A stretch of 13,094 nucleotides of DNA, from positions 1 to 13,094 of the forward strand of contig CAIUZX010000088.1 in assembly GCA_903903715.1 (NCBI GenBank), in the 5' to 3' direction. Source of the DNA: an uncultured Caulobacterales bacterium. Its GTDB lineage: Bacteria > Pseudomonadota > Alphaproteobacteria > Caulobacterales > Caulobacteraceae. Made by a program: the position numbers and the translations under genes. Positions 7,528 through 13,094 of this stretch are shown here, piece after piece. The stretch's first letter is position 1, and the number at the start of each line of letters is the position of its first letter. The notes under the pieces were generated by a model. The model was not told the DNA's origin, made no database searches, and was given only the letters and a program-made list of their open reading frames with translations.

Positions 7528-8658
7528 ATGACAGCGCAGGGTCCTCTGGCGGGCGTGAAGGTTATCGAATTCGCAGGCATTGGTCCTGGACCGTTCTGCG
7601 GCATGCTGTTGTCGGATCTGGGGGCCGATGTGGTCCGGATTGACCGCAAAGGGCAGGGCCGGAGCTCGCCCGCGGATGTCACTGCACGCGGCCGTCGGTC
7701 GGTCGCGCTTGATCTCAAGCGTCCCGAAGCGGTCGAAACCTGTCTCCGCCTGATGGCGACAGCGGATATCGTGTTTGAAGGCTTTCGGCCGGGAGTGATG
7801 GAGCGTCTTGGGCTTGGTCCCGAAGTCGCGCTAAAGCGTAATCCGAAGTTGGTCTATGGCCGGATGACCGGCTGGGGTCAGACGGGTCCGCTGGCGCTGG
7901 CGGCCGGTCACGACATCAACTACATAGCCCTAACGGGCGCGCTGCATGCGATCGGACTTCAGGACAAGCCGGTTCCGCCGCTCAATCTGGTGGGCGATTT
8001 CGGTGGCGGCGCTCTTTATCTTGCGTTCGGGATGATGGCGGCGCTGGTGCATGCCAGATCGTCAGGTCGGGGGCAGGTGGTCGATACGGCTATGACTGAC
8101 GGCGCGGCGTCCTTGATGTCCATGTTCTACGGTATGAAAGCTGCGGGCGTCTGGACGGATGCGCGAAAGTCCAACCTCCTGGATGGCGGCGCGCACATGT
8201 ATGACACTTATCAGTGCCAGGACGGGAAGTGGGTAGCGATCGGTTCGCTCGAACCGCAGTTTTACGCGCTTCTCCTTGAAAAGACCGGAATTTCCGACCC
8301 TGACTTTAGCAATCAGATGGATCGCACGGCGTGGCCGACCTTGAAGGCGAAGCTGGCGGCGGTGATCGGCTCCAGGACGCGTGATGAGTGGTGCGCAGTC
8401 ATGGAAGGCACCGACGTGTGCTTTGCGCCGGTGCTTTCCCTGGAAGAAGCGCCGAGCCATCCTCACAACGTGGCCCGCTCGACTTTCGTGACGGTGGAAG
8501 GCGTGGTCCAGCCGGCGCCAGCCCCTCGCTTTTCGGCGACTCCGGGTCAAATCCAGGGTCCGCCGCCCAAGATCGGCGGTGACAACGAGGCGGCTCTGGC
8601 GGATTGGGGGTTGACGGCGGACGAGGTCAAGGCGCTCAAGGAGGCGGGCGCGCTCTAG
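7528..8658 (+). CDS. Alpha-methylacyl-CoA racemase (CoA-transferase family III fold)
   Basis: Enzymes of this group invert the configuration at C2 of 2-methylacyl-CoA thioesters by a 1,1-proton transfer, allowing branched-chain fatty acid or sterol side-chain breakdown; other family III members move CoA between acids. The 376-residue product opens with GPLAGVKVIEFAGIGPGPF, a family hallmark. The residues matching the mycobacterial MCR catalytic set are present at almost the same numbers: His128 in AAGHDINYIALTG, Asp157 in NLVGDFGGG, and Glu242 in GSLEPQFY. Those three together favour a racemase over a plain CoA transferase. The ATG start is chosen over the GTG 9 bases upstream because of AAAGGG at 8-base spacing. 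It is divergent from popA, and a YihY-type gene follows 53 bases downstream on the same strand. The substrate cannot be told from the sequence. Confidence 0.92.
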   Translation: MTAQGPLAGVKVIEFAGIGPGPFCGMLLSDLGADVVRIDRKGQGRSSPADVTARGRRSVALDLKRPEAVETCLRLMATADIVFEGFRPGVMERLGLGPEVALKRNPKLVYGRMTGWGQTGPLALAAGHDINYIALTGALHAIGLQDKPVPPLNLVGDFGGGALYLAFGMMAALVHARSSGRGQVVDTAMTDGAASLMSMFYGMKAAGVWTDARKSNLLDGGAHMYDTYQCQDGKWVAIGSLEPQFYALLLEKTGISDPDFSNQMDRTAWPTLKAKLAAVIGSRTRDEWCAVMEGTDVCFAPVLSLEEAPSHPHNVARSTFVTVEGVVQPAPAPRFSATPGQIQGPPPKIGGDNEAALADWGLTADEVKALKEAGAL

Positions 8659-8699
8659 GCGCCGCATCGCGCCTCGCCGGAGCGAGCAACGGATCTAGT

Positions 8700-8703
8700 G
8701 GAG
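8700..8703 (+). promoter_or_regulatory. Ribosome binding site of the yihY-type gene
   Basis: GGAG lies 8 bases before TTG 8712 and 11 bases before the adjacent in-frame GTG 8715. No in-frame ATG is available before the first membrane segment except the one inside it, so one of these two rare starts is likely used. Confidence 0.4.
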
Positions 8704-8711
8704 CCTATCGC

Positions 8712-9545
8712 TTGGTGTCGCGTTTCTGGCAAGTGCTGGTTCGAGCCGTCGGCCGGTTACGGTCGGGTGACGCCATGCTCTATGCGGGCGGCGTCTCGTT
8801 CTATGCGCTGCTCGCGCTGTTTCCGGGGTTGACCCTCGTCGTCACGCTCTACAGCCTGTTCACCACACCGGCGAAAGCGGCGGCGGAGGCGGCGACCCTG
8901 AGCGCGATCATGCCGCCTGCGGTGCAGGGTCTTGTGCACACAGAGTTGCAGAAGATCGTCCGCACGTCCGTGCGCGCTTTGAGTTTTCAGGGCGTGGTGT
9001 CTTTCGCCATCGGCGTTTTCGCCGCCCATCGGGGCGTGAAGGCGCTGCTGGCGGGTCTGCAGTTCGTCTATGGCGAGGTAAAGGAACGTGCGGCTTTCGC
9101 GTTCAATATCCGGGCGCTGCTCGTCGGTCTGGTGTCCTTCGTGCTTTTGACCCTCGCCTCCGTGGGCGCCGTCGCGGCCCGCCTCCTGACCTCGGCGCTT
9201 CATGTGCGCGCCCTGCCAAGGGGTGCGCTCCTGAACCCCTGGACCTGGGCGGGACTGGCGCTGGTGTTCGGTCTGACCTGGCTCTATCGTAATTCGATCT
9301 CAAATCGACCGGTGAGCCTGATCGCCGCAATTGTCGCAGGGGTCAGTGCGACCGTCCTGACACTATCAGCGTCGTGGCTATGCGCGATATACGTGACAAA
9401 GGTCGTCAATCTGGGCGCTACCTACGGCTCGTTCGGCGCTGCGATCGTCTTCCTTATCTGGTTGTCGTGGAACGTGAATGGCATCCTTTTCGGCGCGGCC
9501 GTCGCCGCCGAACTGGAGCACGAGTTCAAGTTCCGTAAGGATTAG
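8712..9545 (+). CDS. YihY/virulence factor BrkB family inner-membrane protein
   Basis: This is a polytopic membrane protein of about 277 residues in the YihY/BrkB family, once misnamed ribonuclease BN; its molecular function is unknown. The family signature after a short cytoplasmic amphipathic start is AMLYAGGVSFYALLALFPGL (residues 21-40 from this start). About six hydrophobic segments are visible, near residues 23-49, 91-105, 133-158, 175-192, 200-222 and 228-257. The last includes GATYGSFGAAIVFLIWLSW, a strongly conserved stretch, and the protein ends in a charged tail EHEFKFRKD. The open frame reaches back to a TTG at 8604, overlapping the upstream gene, but that extension is Gly/Ala-rich and unlike the family, so I place the start at TTG 8712 (or GTG 8715). 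The stop overlaps the convergent tusA-like stop. Confidence 0.85.
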   Translation: MVSRFWQVLVRAVGRLRSGDAMLYAGGVSFYALLALFPGLTLVVTLYSLFTTPAKAAAEAATLSAIMPPAVQGLVHTELQKIVRTSVRALSFQGVVSFAIGVFAAHRGVKALLAGLQFVYGEVKERAAFAFNIRALLVGLVSFVLLTLASVGAVAARLLTSALHVRALPRGALLNPWTWAGLALVFGLTWLYRNSISNRPVSLIAAIVAGVSATVLTLSASWLCAIYVTKVVNLGATYGSFGAAIVFLIWLSWNVNGILFGAAVAAELEHEFKFRKD

Positions 9546-9784
9546 ACTCGCCGAATGCGGAACCAAAGGCCGGTTCCGTCTTCGCCGCTTTCAAGCAGTT
9601 TTTGACCCGTCTGTGCGACGAAGTGTGGCACGTCAATCCTCGCTAAGGGGTCGTCCGCCAGTAACAGGATGGTAGACCCTGGCTTTGCGGTCTCGAGCGC
9701 GCGGCGAAGTCTCAAGGTCGGTGTGGGGCACCGGTGCCCGCGCGCGTCGAGCTCTATGTCGGGACTGACGGGTGGGCAAGGCAT
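9542..9784 (-). CDS. TusA/SirA-like sulfurtransferase (sulfur-carrier) protein
   Basis: TusA-type proteins are small cytoplasmic carriers that take persulfide sulfur on one cysteine and pass it on, for example to tRNA thiolation, molybdenum cofactor or sulfur oxidation pathways. The product is 80 residues from the chosen ATG. It has the family start ELDARGHRCPTP with the CPxP motif at residues 19-22 (Cys19), then PGSTILLLADDPLARIDVPHFVAQTGQKLL, the usual strand-helix pattern. The frame extends upstream without a stop to 9895. Other possible starts are GTG 9799 and TTG 9820 (GAGG 4 bases before the latter); the ATG has no clear ribosome binding site. No TusB, C, D or E gene is nearby, so the partner and the exact pathway are unknown. 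The TAA overlaps the convergent yihY TAG. Confidence 0.85.
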   Translation of the reverse strand: MPCPPVSPDIELDARGHRCPTPTLRLRRALETAKPGSTILLLADDPLARIDVPHFVAQTGQKLLESGEDGTGLWFRIRRV

Positions 9785-9809
9785 GAGCCGCGTTGTCACC
9801 GACAGGCTC
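9785..9809 (-). other. Inverted repeat directly before the tusA-like ATG
   Basis: On the minus strand GAGCC-TGTC, loop GGT, GACA, a 4-base bulge ACGC, then GGCTC can form a 9-bp interrupted stem ending at the base before the ATG. It occupies the region where a ribosome binding site would be. It may be a translational control hairpin, or the region may be coding if the true start is upstream. Confidence 0.3.
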
Positions 9810-9877
9810 AGCGGATGCAAGTCGCCTCGCCAAGTCTTTTCCGTTTCTGGCTGGGCGTGCGAAGATGCCGCCAGTTT

Positions 9878-9886
9878 GGGGGAGAG
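9878..9886 (+). promoter_or_regulatory. Ribosome binding site of the serine hydrolase gene
   Basis: GGGGGAGAG is a strong purine-rich site, its GGAG core ending 9 bases before the ATG at 9894. It sets the start of the downstream gene well inside the longer open frame that begins at 9669. It also contains a GAGTC (GANTC) site at 9884-9888. Confidence 0.6.
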
Positions 9887-9893
9887 TCGACGC

Positions 9894-11294
9894 ATGGTCC
9901 GTCAGGTGGACGATGGGGCGGTCTGGCGTCGGCACGCGGTGTCGGCGGCGATTATAGTCGCCATGATCTGGGCCGCCGCGGTCTATCGGCCGGACCGGGC
10001 GCTGCGGGTCGCTGTGGGCGTGACGGCGATGGATCTGTGTGTGAGCACCTTCGTGACGGGTCGCGACGTGGATATTTCCTTCAAGGAGTCCGTCGCCCCG
10101 CGCCCGGGACTGCGATGGCTGGCGCCCTTCCTCCACTATGAAGTCGCTCCGGAAAAGGGGGTGGTTCAGGCCTGGATCGGCGGTGTGCGCAAGCGCGTGC
10201 AATGGACGCCCGCCCGTGGCTGCCAGATCCTGTATGGCGCGCCCTCTGAGTTGAAGCCGGTGCGCGCAGAACCCGCCTCGCTGGCGATCCTGCCGGATAT
10301 CGCCGGTCCTGCGCTCGTGCCGCCTAGAACTGAAGCGCTTCGCCGCGCGATGGATGATTTGTTCACAGAGACCAACGCTCAGCGGCCTAGGCGCGTGAAA
10401 GCGGTTGTTGTGCTCGACCATGGCCGGGTCACGGCCGAGCGCTACGCTCAGGGCTATGATGTCATGACCCCCATCAACGGCTGGTCGGCCAGCAAATCCG
10501 TTCTCAACGCCCTCGTTGGCGTGCTGGTTCGCGACGGAAAACTAGACATTCACACGCCTGCGAACCTGCCGCTCTGGCGAAAGGGGGGTGATCCCAGGGG
10601 TCCGATCACGCCGGAACATCTGATGCGGATGACAAGCGGCCTGTCCGTCGACCAGAATGGATCCGGTTTCGACGTCGCCTCTCAGGTCCTCTATGACGAG
10701 CGGGACTCGGTGCTCGCCTCCGTCCACCGCCCTTTGAAGCGTCCAGTGGGCGCTGAGTTCCACTATTCGGACGCTCAGACCTTGATTCTGGCGCGCCTTG
10801 TCGAAAACCAGGTCGGAGGCACGCCGGAGTCCTTCCTGCGTTTCGCCCGTCGCGAAGTGTTTGAGCCTCTCGGCATGACGGGCGTGACGATCAATTTCGA
10901 TCCGTCGGGCACGCCGCTGATGTCGAGCTACGTGGCTGCGCCGGCGAGAAGTTGGGCGAGGCTCGGGCAACTCTACGTGAAGGACGGCATGATCGGGCAG
11001 GTACGCGTCCTACCGGAGGGCTGGGTCGCGTTTTCCCGGCGGCCGACCTTGGGCGGTCAATATGGCGCTGGGTTCTGGACGACGTCCGGCGGGTCTCCCA
11101 ACGCCACCGGTCTGATCGCGGCAGGTCTTCCGGCGGGCTCATTCTTCGCGTCCGGCAATCTCGGACAACGCGTCTACATCATCCCGTCGCGCGAACTGGT
11201 GATCGTGCGGATGGGGCTGACCCCCGACGAGCCGTATGGCATCGCCGAGGATCTCAAGTTCATCCGCTCGGTATTGGCGGATCAGGCGAAGTAG
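9894..11294 (+). CDS. Membrane-anchored serine hydrolase, beta-lactamase class C / NylB family
   Basis: This 466-residue protein belongs to the beta-lactamase-related serine hydrolases (Pfam Beta-lactamase), which include class C enzymes, DD-peptidases, esterases and 6-aminohexanoate-dimer hydrolases. Residues 14-30 form a single hydrophobic segment with basic residues before it, suggesting a signal anchor and a periplasmic domain. The nucleophile motif SxxK is SASK at 198-201 in NGWSASKSVLNALVG. The second motif is YSD at 291-293 and LMRMTSGL lies at 243-250. The classical KTG triad is absent; FFASGNLGQRVYIIPS (417-432) occupies the corresponding place, as in the NylB-like group. I infer an esterase or amide hydrolase rather than a drug-resistance beta-lactamase. 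The ATG is fixed by GGGGGAGAG. The stop is 1 base from the convergent moxR stop. Confidence 0.85.
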   Translation: MVRQVDDGAVWRRHAVSAAIIVAMIWAAAVYRPDRALRVAVGVTAMDLCVSTFVTGRDVDISFKESVAPRPGLRWLAPFLHYEVAPEKGVVQAWIGGVRKRVQWTPARGCQILYGAPSELKPVRAEPASLAILPDIAGPALVPPRTEALRRAMDDLFTETNAQRPRRVKAVVVLDHGRVTAERYAQGYDVMTPINGWSASKSVLNALVGVLVRDGKLDIHTPANLPLWRKGGDPRGPITPEHLMRMTSGLSVDQNGSGFDVASQVLYDERDSVLASVHRPLKRPVGAEFHYSDAQTLILARLVENQVGGTPESFLRFARREVFEPLGMTGVTINFDPSGTPLMSSYVAAPARSWARLGQLYVKDGMIGQVRVLPEGWVAFSRRPTLGGQYGAGFWTTSGGSPNATGLIAAGLPAGSFFASGNLGQRVYIIPSRELVIVRMGLTPDEPYGIAEDLKFIRSVLADQAK

Positions 11295-11295
11295 C

Positions 11296-12159
11296 TCAGC
11301 CGCCGGGACGGCTGCCTTCGCGTTTGGCCAGGAACGCCAAGCGTTCGAACAGATGCACGTCCTGCTCGTTCTTCAAAAGAGCGCCATGAAGTGGTGGGAT
11401 CAGCTTGGTCGGGTCCCGCTCGCGCAGCACGCTTTCGTCGATGTCCTCCACCAGCAGCAACTTCAGCCAGTCCAGCAACTCCGAGGTGGACGGCTTCTTC
11501 TTCAGGCCCGGCACCTTGCGGATGTCGTAGAAGATACGGAGCGCTTCGGAGATCAGCTTCTGCTTGATGCCGGGGAAGTGCACTTCAACGATCTGACGCA
11601 TCGTCTCGTCGTCGGGGAAGCGGATATAGTGGAAGAAGCAGCGGCGCAGGAAAGCGTCCGGCAGTTCTTTTTCGTTGTTCGAGGTGATGATCATCACCGG
11701 CCGAACCTTGGCCTTGATGGTCTCATTGGTCTCGTAGACGAAAAATTCCATGCGATCGAGTTCCTGCAAGAGGTCGTTCGGGAATTCGATATCAGCCTTG
11801 TCGATTTCGTCGATCAGCAGAACCGGCCGTTGCGGCGCCTCGAACGCTTCCCAGAGCTTGCCTTTCTTGATGTAGTTTCGGACATCCTTGACCCGCTCTT
11901 CGCCGAGCTGGCTATCACGCAGGCGAGTGACGGCGTCATATTCGTACAGGCCCTGATGGGCCTTGGTCGTGGACTTGATGTGCCAGGTGAGCAGCGGAGC
12001 GTTCAGGGCCTTGGCCACTTCATAAGCGAGGACCGTCTTGCCAGTACCAGGCTCACCCTTGATCAGGAGAGGTCTTTCCAGGGCGATGGCCGCATTGACC
12101 GCAACCTTCAGGTCGCCTGTGGCGACGTAGTCTTCCGTGCCTTCAAACCGAGCGCTCAT
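11296..12159 (-). CDS. MoxR-family AAA+ ATPase
   Basis: MoxR ATPases act as chaperone-like machines that usually work with a von Willebrand factor A (VWA) partner to insert cofactors or mature protein complexes. The 287-residue product shows Walker A GEPGTGKT at 35-42 (K41), Walker B LLIDEID at 114-120 (D117, E118), a sensor-1 region IITSNNEKELPDAF with N161/N162, and arginine-finger candidates at 172-173 (LRRC). The N-terminal FEGTEDYVATGDLKVAV is typical of the alphaproteobacterial MoxR subgroup. The open frame extends to 12477, but I choose the ATG at 12159 because GGGGGA precedes it and the upstream residues are unlike the family. No VWA gene follows; the next gene converges 1 base away. 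There is no signal peptide, so it is cytoplasmic. Confidence 0.9.
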   Translation of the reverse strand: MSARFEGTEDYVATGDLKVAVNAAIALERPLLIKGEPGTGKTVLAYEVAKALNAPLLTWHIKSTTKAHQGLYEYDAVTRLRDSQLGEERVKDVRNYIKKGKLWEAFEAPQRPVLLIDEIDKADIEFPNDLLQELDRMEFFVYETNETIKAKVRPVMIITSNNEKELPDAFLRRCFFHYIRFPDDETMRQIVEVHFPGIKQKLISEALRIFYDIRKVPGLKKKPSTSELLDWLKLLLVEDIDESVLRERDPTKLIPPLHGALLKNEQDVHLFERLAFLAKREGSRPGG

Positions 12160-12168
12160 ACCGCAGTA

Positions 12169-12192
12169 TCCCCCATGGGGCTCTGTGGCCCC
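12169..12192 (-). promoter_or_regulatory. moxR ribosome binding site and leader hairpin
   Basis: On the minus strand the ribosome binding site GGGGGA (12174-12169) lies 9 bases before the ATG. Just upstream, GGGGC-CACAGA-GCCCC (12192-12177) is a perfect 5-bp GC stem. The CCCC of that stem could alternatively pair with the G-run of the ribosome binding site, so two exclusive pairings are possible. A regulatory role is inference. Confidence 0.35.
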
Positions 12193-12240
12193 CATCCAAC
12201 TGATCACTGTCAACTTTAAGGCGCTCAGTTTGTTAGGCAA

Positions 12241-12275
12241 GGCGCAGCAGCGCCAGGCCGAAGGATTTTCGGCCT
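12241..12275 (-). terminator. Two tandem hairpins between the DEAD-box gene and moxR
   Basis: Directly after the helicase stop (minus strand) the sequence holds AGGCCGAA-loop-TTCGGCCT, a perfect 8-bp stem with a 5-base loop (12255-12275). Abutting it is GGCGC-loop-GCGCC, a perfect 5-bp stem with a 4-base loop (12241-12254). No T-run follows in either direction, so a classic intrinsic terminator is not shown. The structure could end transcription with Rho, protect the helicase mRNA 3' end, or attenuate read-through into moxR. Confidence 0.45.
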
Positions 12276-12283
12276 GTAAGACG

Positions 12284-13094
12284 TCAGTCTTCTGAAGGCT
12301 TGGCTCGGCTGGCGCGCGCCGGGGCCTTCTTTGGCGCGGCTGGCAGTGAGACGGGGCGCATGAGAAATGCGGGCGCGTCATTGCCGAAGCCGACAGCGCC
12401 GTCGTTGTCCTCATGGCGGCTGACAGGCGTGCGCTGGGGAACTGGCCGGGGCGGCGGCGCGCGGCGGGTTTCAACATCCGCTACCGTAGCGTGGACTGGA
12501 CGCTCGACCGGGACCGAAACGGGTGCTGGAGGAGGCGTCGCCTCTGCCGGTCTTGCCGGGGCCTTTTCTCGGCGTGGACGATCTGTCGCTTCGGGACGTC
12601 TGGAGCGCGAGGAGGATCGAGGGCTGCGGCTGCGATCTTCCCCGCCCGCGACGGAGGCCCAGTCGAGTTCCAAGTTGAAGGTTTCCGGCTCTTTCTTGGT
12701 GAGCTTGAGCACCTTGTCATAAGCCTTGGCGTCGTTGGGCGAGACGATCATGTAGGCCTTGCCCGTGCGCCCCGCACGACCCGTGCGTCCGATGCGGTGC
12801 ACGTAGTCGTCGGCATGAAACGGCACGTCGTAGTTGAACACGTGGCTGACGGCGGGAATATCCAGACCGCGGGCGGCGACATCAGACGCGACCAGCAGCT
12901 TGAGCTCGCCCTTCCGGAAGCTTTCCAGGGTCCGTGTCCGCATCGACTGGTCCAGGTCGCCGTGGATGGCGGCGGCGTCGAACCCGTGGGACTTGAGACT
13001 CTTCGCGACGATATCGACGTCAGTCTTGCGATTGCAGAAGACGATGCCGTTGCCGACGTCCTCCTGTGAAATCAGAGCGCGAAGCGCGAGACGC
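12284..13094 (-). CDS. DEAD-box RNA helicase, C-terminal part (RhlB/RhlE-like; runs off right edge)
   Basis: The frame is open to the window edge, giving 270 codons of the C-terminal half. Helicase motif IV GIVFCNRK lies at 13025-13048, motif V VASDVAARGLD at 12860-12892 and motif VI HRIGRTGRAGRTG at 12761-12799. These are typical of DEAD-box ATP-dependent RNA helicases that unwind RNA duplexes in mRNA decay, ribosome assembly or cold adaptation. The N-terminal RecA domain with the DEAD motif lies outside the window. After the core, about 118 residues (12287-12640) form a low-complexity tail rich in Arg, Pro, Ala and Ser, likely disordered and RNA-binding. From memory, the Caulobacter degradosome helicase RhlB is encoded a few genes from popA, which makes RhlB a good candidate, but the sequence alone does not separate RhlB from RhlE. 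The apparent start at 12943 is internal. Confidence 0.9.
   Translation of the reverse strand, partial: RLALRALISQEDVGNGIVFCNRKTDVDIVAKSLKSHGFDAAAIHGDLDQSMRTRTLESFRKGELKLLVASDVAARGLDIPAVSHVFNYDVPFHADDYVHRIGRTGRAGRTGKAYMIVSPNDAKAYDKVLKLTKKEPETFNLELDWASVAGGEDRSRSPRSSSRSRRPEATDRPRREKAPARPAEATPPPAPVSVPVERPVHATVADVETRRAPPPRPVPQRTPVSRHEDNDGAVGFGNDAPAFLMRPVSLPAAPKKAPARASRAKPSED

Noticed and set aside
8604..8711. N-terminal extension of the YihY-type protein back to TTG 8604
   Set aside because: It would overlap the racemase gene by 55 bases and adds a Gly/Ala-rich stretch not typical of the family; GGAG before 8712 gives a better start.
9633..10421. 262-codon minus-strand open frame overlapping tusA-like and serine hydrolase genes
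   Set aside because: Overlaps two supported genes in other frames and is His/Arg-rich shadow sequence.
9894..11294. Reading the serine hydrolase as an antibiotic-resistance beta-lactamase
   Set aside because: The KTG motif is missing and the YSD and ASGNLGQ motifs fit the NylB/esterase-like group better; there is no mobile-element context.
11236..12219. 327-codon plus-strand open frame over moxR
   Set aside because: Antisense to moxR with its Walker A and B motifs; no independent protein family features.
12208..12220. TTGACA (minus strand) and a TTAA-N7-AGTT near-CtrA box upstream of moxR
   Set aside because: TTGACA has no reasonable -10 at 16-18 bases, and the second half of the CtrA box does not match TTAA, so neither can be called.

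Overview
The window looks like ordinary chromosome from an alphaproteobacterium, most likely of the order Caulobacterales. It is GC-rich and densely coded on both strands. The recG–sdhE–mfd cluster is common in Alphaproteobacteria. A PopA-type protein (two receiver-like domains plus a GGDEF domain that has lost its catalytic motif but kept its c-di-GMP inhibitory site) is a hallmark of Caulobacter relatives. I see no rRNA, tRNA, CRISPR array, insertion sequence, phage gene or attachment site.

Left part (1-5290): recG runs off the left edge on the minus strand. Divergent from it is a short plus-strand unit, sdhE followed 10 bases later by mfd. RecG and Mfd are both double-stranded DNA translocases that deal with stalled replication or transcription. 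SdhE attaches FAD to succinate dehydrogenase and has no known functional link to them.

Middle (5291-9545): a minus-strand pair, popA then a DsbA/FrnE-like thioredoxin-fold protein 25 bases downstream, ends against mfd. Divergent from popA across about 200 bases is a plus-strand alpha-methylacyl-CoA racemase (family III CoA-transferase fold) followed by a YihY/BrkB-type membrane protein.

Right part (9542-13094): a TusA-like sulfur-carrier protein on the minus strand ends inside the yihY stop region. Divergent from it is a membrane-anchored serine hydrolase of the beta-lactamase class C/NylB type. This converges with a MoxR-type AAA+ ATPase on the minus strand. Upstream of moxR are a structured leader, two tandem hairpins and the C-terminal part of a DEAD-box RNA helicase that runs off the right edge.

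The clearest biological theme is cell-cycle control through PopA, which in Caulobacter links c-di-GMP to CtrA proteolysis. The remaining genes are housekeeping or stress genes and do not form an obvious single system. I did not find a convincing undescribed system. The points worth a second look are the PopA domain degeneracy and its linkage to a DsbA-like gene, three tightly packed convergent gene ends, small inverted repeats in front of moxR and tusA, and a MoxR ATPase without its usual VWA partner alongside it.
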